DNA from: an uncultured Acetatifactor sp.
GTDB taxonomy: Bacteria; Bacillota; Clostridia; Lachnospirales; Lachnospiraceae
Direction: 5' to 3'
Length of the DNA: 51,890 bases
Assembly (NCBI RefSeq): GCF_910585425.1
Contig: NZ_CAJUCP010000040.1
Coordinates: 1-51,890, forward strand
Positions 1-8,412 of this stretch are shown here, piece by piece; the first letter of the stretch is position 1; the number at the start of each line of letters is the position of its first letter. The notes under the pieces were generated by a model. It saw only the letters and a list, made by a program, of their open reading frames with translations, did not search any database and was not told where the DNA came from. The position numbers were made by a program, and so were the translations under genes.

Positions 1-180
1 GAGTACAGTCTATACCATCGGTTTCTTTCGGTCAAGCCAACGTGTGAACTGTAACAGGCTTTCAAGAGGGTTTTGGGTGTCGGTCTGCTCCTAAAGATTA
101 TGGTGCTAACTTCTAAACACGGGCTTTTGGAAAATACAGAGCAGTTATCTACTGACGGGAGGAATTGTTGTAATAGGGTA

Positions 181-209
181 TTGCATTTTTCGAAAAACCA
201 TCTTAAAAT
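181..209 (+). promoter_or_regulatory. sigma-A-type promoter of the DUF4143 ATPase gene
   Basis: TTGCAT at 181-186 and TAAAAT at 204-209 are separated by exactly 17 bases. The predicted transcript starts near 216, just upstream of the ribosome site at 255. Bases 1-180 show no convincing gene or RNA in either strand. Confidence 0.5.
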
Positions 210-266
210 AAAATCAGAAAATTCAGAATGAAAAGCGTAAAAAGGCATGCAAACAGGGGTAATGTC

Positions 267-1844
267 ATGAAATCAGGCAACATGAAAATGATGGCGACAC
301 ACAGCGTAAAGGATGAGGATGATAAAGCCATAGGCTTTATGATAAATAATCAATTCATTTCGAATGAAACCATCAAGGCCGAAATATATGAGGTCGATAA
401 CCTTGCAGTACAGGAGAATGGTGAAATCAGGGAAAGGGAAGCATTGCCGGAGACTTATTACGGCGATGTCGTCATTAAAGCTGCCTATAAAAAGATTGTA
501 CAGGAAAACCAGTTCAGGAGGGACGTGCAGAAAGAGTTTGAGCGCTGGAGGAAGATTGGATATGCCCAGGTGCTGCAGGTAGACGGCCCCAGGCAGGTCG
601 GGAAGACCACAGAGCTGCTTAAATTCGCATATAAAAACTATGGGCATGTCATATATGTGAACCTGGCGATGGACAGATTCGGGTTCACAAAGATAGCAAA
701 GATGCCCAACATGTTATTAGGCATTGCCGATTATTGCTATAGGGCCAACCTTCCCAGGTATAAAGACAGCAGGGACACGATACTGATCATAGATGAAATC
801 CAGACCAGCGCCGAGGTGTACAACAGCATAAGGGATTTAAGGCGCGATTTGAACTGCGATATAGCCGTGACCGGCAGCTATCTGGGAACCGTATTAGGCA
901 AAAACGGATTCTTCCTGCCAGCCGGGACATTGGCATTTATAGATATGGGCGCCATAAGCTTCAAAGAGTTCACGCGGATATTCAAAGCCGAAAAACTGTT
1001 GGAGGGCATCGATTTATACGGTTCTGGAAATCAGGAACAATACGATAGATTAAATGAGCTGTATGGGATATACAGGCAGATAGGCGGATATCCGGAGGTA
1101 GTCAAAAGATATATCAAGACGAAGAGCATAGAGGACAGCCAATTAGAGATAGGCAATCTGCTCCGGATATTCAAGCGCGAGTCACAGAATTATTTCAGCC
1201 AGCCGCGGGAAGCAGAGATTTTCGAGTCGGTATATACATCAGCCTTAGAGGAAATGTGCCATGAAAAGCGCGGGACAGGGAAGGGCTATCTGGAGTTGAT
1301 CAGCAAGATAGCAAAGGATAACACAAGCCTTATCGTCAATAAAGATGAGGTGGCCAACGCAGTCGTGTGGCTGACCTATGCAGGCATCCTGTACAAGTGC
1401 GATCTGGCTGTGAACGGGGACATCAGGAACATAAGCAGAAGCAGGCGGATGTATTTTTCTGACTGCGGGCTGGTGGCCTACCTGTCAAAAATGACGACCT
1501 TGGACGAAAGCGCCATAGAGGGCATACTGACTGAGACGTTCGTGTTCAATGAGCTGCGGCTGCTGTTCCAACATGGCATTGCGGAAAGAAAAGTGATAGG
1601 AAGCAATGTATGTTTTTCAGTATATGGTCAATACGAACTGGATTTCATGGTGGCTGACTCGAACAGGGTCGTCTATGGAATAGAAGTAAAGACCAAAGGC
1701 GGGAATCCATTGTCTCTGAAAGTGTTTATTGATAATCATCTCATAGATAAAGGCATAGTTGCCAAACCGACACCCGGCGGGCATGGCGACAGGTTCGATA
1801 CCATACCTATCTATGCGGTGGGATGCAGGTTTCCTTACAGATAG
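267..1844 (+). CDS. AAA-type ATPase with DUF4143-like C-terminus
   Basis: Predicted P-loop ATPase of the large AAA_14/DUF4143 group, whose cellular role is mostly unknown. A Walker A motif GPRQVGKTT lies near residue 107 and a Walker B ILIIDEIQ near residue 176; the C-terminal part ends in a nuclease-like motif (YGIEVKTKGG). I chose ATG 267 because AGGGG sits 7 bases upstream; an in-frame ATG at 228 has no ribosome site. The protein (525 aa) has about 80 more N-terminal residues than usual members, which begin shortly before the Walker A region. The gene is visibly more A/T rich than glgC downstream, with many ATA and AAA codons, so it may have been acquired. It appears monocistronic. No partner toxin or antitoxin is visible. 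The family assignment is firm; the function is not. Confidence 0.85.
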   Translation: MKSGNMKMMATHSVKDEDDKAIGFMINNQFISNETIKAEIYEVDNLAVQENGEIREREALPETYYGDVVIKAAYKKIVQENQFRRDVQKEFERWRKIGYAQVLQVDGPRQVGKTTELLKFAYKNYGHVIYVNLAMDRFGFTKIAKMPNMLLGIADYCYRANLPRYKDSRDTILIIDEIQTSAEVYNSIRDLRRDLNCDIAVTGSYLGTVLGKNGFFLPAGTLAFIDMGAISFKEFTRIFKAEKLLEGIDLYGSGNQEQYDRLNELYGIYRQIGGYPEVVKRYIKTKSIEDSQLEIGNLLRIFKRESQNYFSQPREAEIFESVYTSALEEMCHEKRGTGKGYLELISKIAKDNTSLIVNKDEVANAVVWLTYAGILYKCDLAVNGDIRNISRSRRMYFSDCGLVAYLSKMTTLDESAIEGILTETFVFNELRLLFQHGIAERKVIGSNVCFSVYGQYELDFMVADSNRVVYGIEVKTKGGNPLSLKVFIDNHLIDKGIVAKPTPGGHGDRFDTIPIYAVGCRFPYR

Positions 1845-2376
1845 GCACCCAGCCCCTTCACCTTAACGAAGTCCGGGCCGATACCCCAAAGCGATATTGG
1901 GGGCATCGGCCCTGTCCATTTCCTGGTTGGTGAGACAGAGACGGTATTGATCGCCTTCGTTTTCTGCGTCAAACCAGTGCCCGCTGAATCACTCATTTCG
2001 TTAGCAAATGAATGAAATTCCAAAATAATTCTAAAGACTGCCGAGCTCTTTTCCCTGGCGGGAGCCTATATCCCATGGAACTTGAAACTTATGGACGAAA
2101 AGCAGGGAACAAGCCCCTTCCCCACTGCATCAATGCGAGAATATGGAAATCCCTGTAAGGATTCACTGCCAGGAAGGCGGACAAGGAGGACGACATGACC
2201 CGGGCATGCTCTTGGAGGAGATCCATCACTGAAGGGCCGCCCCTGCCGCCACAGTCATTTTACCCACCCCGTTTCCCATAAATTACAACTTTCTCAAAAA
2301 AGATGACAAGAAACCCTATGATTTATCCGGAAAGTGTTGTATAATTATATGAAGAACCAAATATAGGAGGTATCAT
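1845..2376. other. 532-base stretch without a recognised gene; one strong hairpin
   Basis: No reading frame here resembles a known protein. A near-perfect hairpin spans 1875-1912: GGGCCGAT pairs with ATCGGCCC and an inner CCCC/GGGG extends the stem around a short loop. It lies just past the ATPase stop but lacks a T tract, so it is a poor intrinsic terminator. A minus-strand frame at 1835-2023 could encode 62 residues with no recognisable family. The last 100 bases hold the glgC promoter. The region may be decayed coding DNA. Confidence 0.5.
2340..2370 (+). promoter_or_regulatory. glgC -10 element and ribosome site
   Basis: A perfect TATAAT lies at 2340-2345, without a good -35 hexamer 16-18 bases upstream. 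AGGAGG at 2365-2370 sits 6 bases before the glgC ATG. The missing -35 suggests an activator-dependent or weak promoter. Confidence 0.4.
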
Positions 2377-3585
2377 ATGGCAAAAGAAATGATAGCAATG
2401 CTTCTTGCCGGCGGACAGGGCTCCCGTCTCTACGCATTGACTGAGAAGCTTGCGAAACCGGCAGTTCCTTTTGGCGGCAAATACCGTATCATCGATTTTC
2501 CCCTCTCTAACTGTGTCAATTCGGGAATCGATACCGTGGGCATACTGACCCAGTACCAGCCCCTCGTCCTGAACGAGTACATCGGAAACGGCCAGCCCTG
2601 GGACCTGGATCGTCTCTACGGAGGCGTGCACGTCCTGCCGCCCTACCAGAAGGCCAGCGGCTCCGACTGGTACAAGGGCACGGCCAACGCGATCTACCAG
2701 AACATCTCCTTCATCGAGAGGTATGACCCGCAGTACGTCATCATCCTTTCCGGCGACCAGATCTGCAAGCAGGACTACAGCGACTTCCTGAAGTTCCACA
2801 AGGAGAAGAACGCGGAGTTCAGCGTGGCCGTCATGGAGGTGCCCTGGGAGGAGGCTTCCCGGTTCGGCCTGATGGTGGCGGACAAGGACGATCGTGTCAC
2901 GGAGTTCCAGGAGAAGCCCAAGAATCCCAAGTCCAACCTGGCGTCCATGGGCATCTACATCTTCAACTGGGACATCCTCAGGAAGTATCTGGAGGAGGAC
3001 GAGGCGGATCCGAATTCCGAGAACGATTTCGGCAACAATATCATTCCGAACCTGCTTCGGGACAACCGCAGGATGTACGCCTACCATTTCAACGGCTACT
3101 GGAAGGACGTAGGGACCATCGCCTCCCTCTGGGAAGCGAATATGGAGATCCTGGATCCCGAGCACAGCGGCATCAACCTGTTCGATGAGGACTGGAAGAT
3201 CTACAGCCGCAACAGCGGCATGACCGGGCACAAGGTCAGCGCGGGCGGTGTGGTGGAGAACGCCATGATCACCGACGGCTGCAGGATCAAGGGTTCGGTG
3301 AAGCACTCCATCCTCTTCGCCGGCGTCAAGGTGGAGAAAGGCGCGGTGGTCGAGGACGCAGTAGTGATGGGCGGCACGGTGATCAAAGCGGGGGCTACGG
3401 TAAAGCACTGCATCGTGGCGGAGAACGTGACCATCGGAGAGAACGCGGTGGTGGGCGCCATGCCTACGGAGAGCGAGAACGGCGTGGCCACCGTGGGGGC
3501 AGACGTGAGCATCGGGGACAATGCCAAGGTGGGCCCCAATGCCATGGTGAGGAATAATGTGGAAGGCGGTGGAGAAGAATGGTAA
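2377..3585 (+). CDS. glgC: glucose-1-phosphate adenylyltransferase, catalytic subunit GlgC
   Basis: Makes ADP-glucose from ATP and glucose-1-phosphate, the committed step of bacterial glycogen synthesis, in the cytosol. The N-terminal nucleotidyltransferase signature LLAGGQGSRLYALT is intact at residues 8-21, followed by KPAVPFGGKYRIIDF, and the C-terminal third is a left-handed beta-helix of hexapeptide-like repeats (VVENAMI, VEDAVVM and similar). Length 402 aa is normal for the family. It overlaps glgD by seven bases (ATGGTAA), so the two are translationally coupled. No glgA, glgB or glgP is present in the window. The intact catalytic motif here and its absence in GlgD match the clostridial arrangement of a catalytic and a regulatory subunit. 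Confidence 0.97.
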   Translation: MAKEMIAMLLAGGQGSRLYALTEKLAKPAVPFGGKYRIIDFPLSNCVNSGIDTVGILTQYQPLVLNEYIGNGQPWDLDRLYGGVHVLPPYQKASGSDWYKGTANAIYQNISFIERYDPQYVIILSGDQICKQDYSDFLKFHKEKNAEFSVAVMEVPWEEASRFGLMVADKDDRVTEFQEKPKNPKSNLASMGIYIFNWDILRKYLEEDEADPNSENDFGNNIIPNLLRDNRRMYAYHFNGYWKDVGTIASLWEANMEILDPEHSGINLFDEDWKIYSRNSGMTGHKVSAGGVVENAMITDGCRIKGSVKHSILFAGVKVEKGAVVEDAVVMGGTVIKAGATVKHCIVAENVTIGENAVVGAMPTESENGVATVGADVSIGDNAKVGPNAMVRNNVEGGGEEW

Positions 3586-4721
3586 ATTCAAATACAAGTG
3601 CACTCGGTATTGTTTTCCCCAACAGCTATGACGCGTTGGTTCCGGATCTGGTGAATGTGCGTTTGATGGCTTCCATCCCCTTTGCCAGCCGTTATCGTCT
3701 GATCGATTTCATCCTGTCCAGCATGAGCCACTGTGACATCGACAACATCTCGGTGATGGTGAACAACAATTACCATTCCCTGATGGACCATCTGGGCTCC
3801 GGCCGCGAGTGGGATTTGGTGCGCAAGAACGGCGGCCTGCACATCTTCCCTCCCTTCATGGAGAAGAGCGCAAAGCCTTACATAGGGCGCGTGGGCGCGC
3901 TGGCCAATATCCTGGACTTCCTGCGGGATGAGAGGGAGAAGTACGTGGTCATCACGGATACCAACATCGTGGCCAATGTGGATTTCAACGATATGATTCG
4001 GTTCCACATCGAGAGCGGCGCGGATGTGACCATCGCCTACAACGAGCAGAGGCTTCCGGAGAGCCTGTTGAAGTACCAGTCCAACGACCTGGGCTATTAT
4101 TACACCTTCGGCCTTGAGAAGGGCAGAATCCGGAAGATTTACGTGAACGCCAAGGACACGGGCGTCCAGAACTTCTCCATGAACATGTTCGTGGTGGAGC
4201 GGGAGCTGCTGATCGACCTGATCAATACGGCTTTCGTCCGCGGCCAGGAATACTTCGAGCGGGACGTGCTGCTGCCCCAGCTTGACAAGCTGAACGTCCA
4301 GGCGTATAAATATGAAGGATATATCGCACGAATCTGCGATATGAAGAGCTATTTCGATGAGAACATGAAGCTCCTGGACGATTACAACCTGGACGCGCTG
4401 TTCTCGGGAGGCCCTATCTACACGAAGATTCGTGACGACAATCCCACCAGGTACATCGAGGGCGCGAAAGTGCAGAACGTGATGGTGGCTGACGGCTGTG
4501 TCATCGAGGGCGAGGTTGAGAACAGTATCCTGTTCCGTGGCGTGAAGGTGGCAAAGGGCGCGAAGGTGAAGAACTGCATCCTGATGCAGGATACCGTGGT
4601 GGAGGCCGGCGCGCAGGTGGAGTACCTTGTGATGGACAAGAACGTCACCATCACCGCAGGCAAGGACATGAAGGGGACTTCCACATATCCGGTGTACATC
4701 GGGAAATTCCAGACAGTATGA
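3579..4721 (+). CDS. glgD: glucose-1-phosphate adenylyltransferase regulatory subunit GlgD
   Basis: Homologue of GlgC that lacks the catalytic GGQGSRL loop: the equivalent N-terminus reads VFPNSYDALVPDLVNVRLM. The rest keeps the fold, including FASRYRLIDFILS and a C-terminal beta-helix with VENSILFRGV repeats. In Bacillota such proteins act as the modulatory partner of GlgC in ADP-glucose pyrophosphorylase. The start ATG lies inside the glgC stop region, so the subunits are probably made in a fixed ratio. A terminator follows at 4803-4839, closing a two-gene operon. The length of 380 aa fits the family. Confidence 0.95.
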   Translation: MVNSNTSALGIVFPNSYDALVPDLVNVRLMASIPFASRYRLIDFILSSMSHCDIDNISVMVNNNYHSLMDHLGSGREWDLVRKNGGLHIFPPFMEKSAKPYIGRVGALANILDFLRDEREKYVVITDTNIVANVDFNDMIRFHIESGADVTIAYNEQRLPESLLKYQSNDLGYYYTFGLEKGRIRKIYVNAKDTGVQNFSMNMFVVERELLIDLINTAFVRGQEYFERDVLLPQLDKLNVQAYKYEGYIARICDMKSYFDENMKLLDDYNLDALFSGGPIYTKIRDDNPTRYIEGAKVQNVMVADGCVIEGEVENSILFRGVKVAKGAKVKNCILMQDTVVEAGAQVEYLVMDKNVTITAGKDMKGTSTYPVYIGKFQTV

Positions 4722-4802
4722 GCGCGCAGGACAGGACATCCCCATGACGGCATGGGATTGGCTTCACGGGAGGGGATTCCTGTCTTTAACGCATACTACC
4801 AT

Positions 4803-4839
4803 GAGAGGATCCAGTCCAGAGGGCCGGATTCTCTTTTTT
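4803..4839 (+). terminator. intrinsic terminator after glgD
   Basis: An imperfect stem built from GAGAGGATCC and GGATTCTC, with a bulge, is followed directly by six T residues at 4834-4839. Confidence 0.65.
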
Positions 4840-4841
4840 CC

Positions 4842-4870
4842 TTGCATTTCCCGCCATCTTTTCATATAAT
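4842..4870 (+). promoter_or_regulatory. sigma-A promoter of the BMP-family gene
   Basis: TTGCAT at 4842-4847 and a perfect TATAAT at 4865-4870 are 17 bases apart, directly after the glgD terminator. The leader to the start codon is about 70 bases. Confidence 0.75.
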
Positions 4871-4944
4871 GGTACAGGGAATCCGGTTCTGCCCGGATTT
4901 CCCGGGGAGGAAAGCGCGAAACGGGAATCGGAGGATAAGTGATT

Positions 4945-6858
4945 ATGGGAAGAGATGATTATGCAAGAGCATACAGGGCAGGGAAGAAAGACTATCAGAC
5001 CAGGATGCTTCGGGGAGAGAAGCCAACGCTGGCAGTGCTGGACGACATCATGCCGGAGAAGGGGCATTATCATGAGGTGCCCTTAGGCACGATACAGGTT
5101 CCGATTGAGCGCATCGTGGGGACGAAGACGGTGGGGAGGAGCAATTCCTTCGCGGGAAACTTCATGCCCATCCTGCGGGACAGCTCCGAGTTTGCCGCCA
5201 AATGGGCGAACCTCAGCGAATATCAGAAGAATGAGGGCATCCAGGATGCCATCAAGGTCTATGAATACATGAACAAGTTCTATGTGGAGGAGGGCAACAA
5301 GCGGGTCAGCGTCATGAAGTATTTTGGCGCGGTGTCGATTCTGGGCAATGTGATCCGTATCGTGCCCCAGCGCACGGACGAAAAGGAGAACAGGATCTAC
5401 TTCGAGTTCCTGGACTTCTATCAGGCCGCGCCCATCAACTATATCTGGTTCTCCAGAGAGGGGAGCTTTGCGAAGCTGCAGAAGATCGTGGGCAAGGAGC
5501 CCGGAGAGGAATGGACGAAGGATGAGCTCCTGAAGTTCAGCGCCCTTTACACCAGGTTCGGCGCGGAATACAACGCGGAGGGCGGCAGCAAGCTGGCCAT
5601 CACCCAGGGGGATGCCTTCCTGGCGTTCATCACCCTGTACGGATATGATGAGGTGGACGAGAAGACCACCAATGAGCTGAACGAGCTCATCAAGAAGAGC
5701 TGGGAGGAGTTCGAGCTCCTGCAGGAGCAGGGGGACATCGACCTGAAGATGGAGCCCAGCCATGAGAAGAAGCAAAAGCCGCTGCTGAGCATGCTGCTCC
5801 CGCTGAGCGGGCCCGAGGTAAAGGCGGCGTTCATCTATGAGAAGACACCGGGGACTTCCGCGTGGACCTACGCCCATGAGCTGGGCAGGCTCTATCTGGA
5901 GCAGACCTTCCCGGACGAGGTGAGCACGGTGGCCTATGAGAACGGGACGGAGGAGAATGTGGAGGGCCTGATCGCGGACGCCATCCAGTCGGGCTGCAAC
6001 CTGATTTTCACCACCACGCCGCCCTTTGTGCAGGCCAGCGTGAAGGCTGCCATCGCAAATCCGGATGTGAAGATCTTAAACTGCTCCCTGAATACATCGC
6101 ACCGCTATATCCGCACATACTATTCCCGGATGCACGAGGCGAAGTTCCTGATGGGGGCCATCGCCGGGGCCATGGCGGAGAACAACAGGCTGACCTATAT
6201 CGCGGATTACCCTATTTTCGGCTCCATCGCCAATATCAACGCCTTCGCCCTGGGAGCGAAGATGATCAATCCCCGGGCCAAGGTCTATCTGGTGTGGTCT
6301 TCCATGAAGGAGACGGACATGGAGAAGGAGATGCGGGAGACGGCGTCGGCCTGTATCTCGGGCCGGGATATGGTGATCCCGGAGGAGGCGTCCCGGTTCT
6401 TCGGCATCTACCATGTGGAAGGCGGGCATCCCAGGAACCTGGCCATGCCCCTGTACCACTGGGGGAAATTCTATGAGGAGCTGATCCGGACGATCATGGA
6501 CGGCACATGGAAATACGATGACAACGCGTCCACCACCAAGGCGATCAACTACTGGTGGGGCATATCGGCAGGCGTCATCGATGTGGTCTGCTCCAGGCAT
6601 CTGCCCCTTGGGACCAGGCGCCTGGTGGAGCTGCTGAAGCATACCATCAGTGCGGAGGAATTCAATCCCTTCTCCGGCATCCTGTACTCCCAGAACGGAG
6701 TGGTGCAGGACGACCCGAACCGGGTGATGCTGCCTGAGGAGATCATGACCATGGACTGGCTGGCGGAGAACGTCATCGGCTCCATCCCGAAGAAGGAGGA
6801 GCTGAAGGAGCAGGCGGAGCCGGTCATCAAGCAGCAGGGCATAACGAGCGGAAGCTAG
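4945..6858 (+). CDS. cytosolic BMP-family binding protein with ParB-like N-terminal domain
   Basis: About 637 residues. The C-terminal part, from about residue 280, resembles the Bmp/PnrA periplasmic-binding fold (KAAFIYEKTPGTSAWTYAHE, LIFTTTPPF, YIADYPIFGSIANINAFALG), which normally binds nucleosides outside the cell. There is no signal peptide or lipobox. Instead the N-terminus carries a ParB/Srx-like module: YVEEGNKRVSVMKYFGA (residues about 115-131) matches the 'dGn.R..a.k..g' core of ParB-like domains. I chose ATG 4945 because GGAGGA lies 9 bases upstream; the in-frame GTG at 4939 would be too close. It has its own strong promoter and no transporter neighbours. The likely role is an intracellular ligand sensor, but this is inference. 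Confidence 0.8.
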   Translation: MGRDDYARAYRAGKKDYQTRMLRGEKPTLAVLDDIMPEKGHYHEVPLGTIQVPIERIVGTKTVGRSNSFAGNFMPILRDSSEFAAKWANLSEYQKNEGIQDAIKVYEYMNKFYVEEGNKRVSVMKYFGAVSILGNVIRIVPQRTDEKENRIYFEFLDFYQAAPINYIWFSREGSFAKLQKIVGKEPGEEWTKDELLKFSALYTRFGAEYNAEGGSKLAITQGDAFLAFITLYGYDEVDEKTTNELNELIKKSWEEFELLQEQGDIDLKMEPSHEKKQKPLLSMLLPLSGPEVKAAFIYEKTPGTSAWTYAHELGRLYLEQTFPDEVSTVAYENGTEENVEGLIADAIQSGCNLIFTTTPPFVQASVKAAIANPDVKILNCSLNTSHRYIRTYYSRMHEAKFLMGAIAGAMAENNRLTYIADYPIFGSIANINAFALGAKMINPRAKVYLVWSSMKETDMEKEMRETASACISGRDMVIPEEASRFFGIYHVEGGHPRNLAMPLYHWGKFYEELIRTIMDGTWKYDDNASTTKAINYWWGISAGVIDVVCSRHLPLGTRRLVELLKHTISAEEFNPFSGILYSQNGVVQDDPNRVMLPEEIMTMDWLAENVIGSIPKKEELKEQAEPVIKQQGITSGS

Positions 6859-6994
6859 TACCGATTGCGCAAGGATTCGTGCATCGGGGTACCGGAATGC
6901 TTTCGCGGCACCCGGCAGGGCAGGGGTACAAAAGGGAAGCAGGAAGTTCCGGACGGCTACGCTGGCACAGGACGGAAGGGAAACAGGGATTGGC

Positions 6995-7615
6995 ATGAAG
7001 ATTTTGGTAATTGCGGACGAGGAGTCGAAATATCTGTGGGACTTTTTTGAGAAGAGCAAAGTGGAGGGAATCGACCTTATCATTTCCTGCGGCGATTTGG
7101 ATCCGCGCTATCTTTCTTTTCTGGTGACCCTTGCCAATGTGCCCGTGCTGTATGTGCACGGCAATCATGACAAGAAATACGCGCAGGTGCCGCCAGAGGG
7201 CTGCACATGCATCGAAGACGAGATCTTCGTCTATCAGGGGGTGCGCATCCTGGGGCTGGGGGGCTCCATGCGCTACAAGCCGGGGCCTCATCAATACACG
7301 GAGAGGGAGATGAAGTGGCGGGTCAGGAGGCTGGGCTTTCAGCTGTTCAAGAAGCGTGGCTTCGACATCCTGGTGGCCCATTCCCCGGCCTATCAGCTCA
7401 ATGACGGGCGCGATCTCCCCCATCAGGGATTCCAGGTCTTCCGGACGCTGATGGAGAAATACCACCCCAAATATTTCCTCCACGGACATGTGCACATGTC
7501 CTACGGGAGGCAGCACAAGCGGTACGACAAGTACATGGACACGCATATCATCAATGCGTTTGAGAGATGCATCATTGACACGGATGACGAAAATCCGCAG
7601 GAACATATCCGATAG
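6995..7615 (+). CDS. metallophosphoesterase
   Basis: Calcineurin-like phosphoesterase of 206 residues. The conserved metal-binding blocks are present in order: an N-terminal D in VIADEES, SCGDLD, YVHGNHD, VAHSP and LHGHVHMS. Substrate unknown; the compact size and motif spacing resemble the YfcE/icc-like single-domain enzymes. The first metal block is DEES rather than the usual DxH, so one metal ligand may differ. The gene follows the BMP-family gene after 136 bases with no terminator visible, so it may be cotranscribed. An HD hydrolase follows about 100 bases later. Confidence 0.88.
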   Translation: MKILVIADEESKYLWDFFEKSKVEGIDLIISCGDLDPRYLSFLVTLANVPVLYVHGNHDKKYAQVPPEGCTCIEDEIFVYQGVRILGLGGSMRYKPGPHQYTEREMKWRVRRLGFQLFKKRGFDILVAHSPAYQLNDGRDLPHQGFQVFRTLMEKYHPKYFLHGHVHMSYGRQHKRYDKYMDTHIINAFERCIIDTDDENPQEHIR

Positions 7616-7719
7616 ACCGCTTTCCGGCGGGACATGGATTCCGGGGATGCGGAATCGGATTGTTGGAGACAGCAGATATCGGCAGCTCTCTGCGGCCGCC
7701 GTGAATAAGGAGGGAAAAG

Positions 7720-8322
7720 ATGACCGTCAATCTATCGAGGCAGGAAGCCCTGGAGCTTCTGAAAAAGTACAACAAGGAACCTTTCCACATCCAGCATGGC
7801 CTTACCGTGGAAGGCGTCATGCGGTATTTCGCCAGGGAGAACGGATACGGGGAGGACGAGGAAGACTGGGGCATCGTAGGCCTGCTCCACGATATCGACT
7901 TCGAGCTCTATCCGGAGCAGCACTGCGCGAAGGCGCCAGAGCTTCTGCGGGAGGCGGGGGTTTCCGAGGAGGCGATCTATTCCGTCTGCAGCCATGGCTA
8001 CGGCCTCTGCAGCGACCTGGAGCCGAAGCATCCCATGGAGAAGATTCTGTTCGCCTGCGATGAGCTGACGGGGCTGATCGGGGCGGCCGCCAGGATGCGC
8101 CCCTCCAGGAGCGTCATGGACATGGAGTTATCCAGCCTTAAGAAGAAGTTCAAGGACAAGCGGTTCGCCGCGGGCTGCTCCAGGGAGGTGATAAAGGAGG
8201 GCGCGGAGCGGCTGGGCTGGACGCTGGATGAGCTGCTGGAGAAGACTATTTTGGCCATGCGTTCCTGCGAGGAGAGCATACTCTCTTATGAAGAGAGCGT
8301 GAACCGGGAGATGGGGATATAG
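7720..8322 (+). CDS. HD-domain hydrolase
   Basis: 200-residue protein with the HD metal-dependent phosphohydrolase motif: QHGLTVEGVMRYFA gives the first histidine and LLHDIDFE the HD pair near residue 57, with a later H in CSHGYG. The substrate is unknown; related small HD proteins cleave nucleotide or phosphate esters. AAGGAGGG precedes the ATG at normal spacing. It is the last gene before a clear change in base composition at about 8330. A second HD protein lies at 11749-12336 on the other strand, but the two do not look like recent duplicates. Confidence 0.88.
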   Translation: MTVNLSRQEALELLKKYNKEPFHIQHGLTVEGVMRYFARENGYGEDEEDWGIVGLLHDIDFELYPEQHCAKAPELLREAGVSEEAIYSVCSHGYGLCSDLEPKHPMEKILFACDELTGLIGAAARMRPSRSVMDMELSSLKKKFKDKRFAAGCSREVIKEGAERLGWTLDELLEKTILAMRSCEESILSYEESVNREMGI

Positions 8323-8362
8323 AGAATAAAACAAAAAAACTGTTTTAAACCTCCTGAAAACG

Positions 8363-8371
8363 TGGTAAAAT
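8363..8371 (+). promoter_or_regulatory. extended -10 of the ATPase/TOPRIM-like pair
   Basis: TGGTAAAAT at 8363-8371 is an extended -10 element (TGn plus TAAAAT). The -35 region (TTTTAA at 8343) is poor. An AGGAGG ribosome site precedes ATG 8413. Confidence 0.45.
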
Positions 8372-8412
8372 AGCTGCATGGAAGCAAAAAGAACAAAAAC
8401 AGGAGGCCATCT

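Noticed and set aside
1835..2023. Minus-strand 62-residue frame
   Set aside because: Its middle looks protein-like but there is no ribosome site, promoter or recognised family, and it overlaps the end of the ATPase gene.
2323..3603. Long minus-strand open frame opposite glgC
   Set aside because: It mirrors glgC in a GC-rich gene, is rich in H, V and D without any family pattern, and has no ribosome site. The same holds for the long frames opposite glgD (3588-4745), 12934-14820, 29334-31139, 33050-35587 and 43776-45689.
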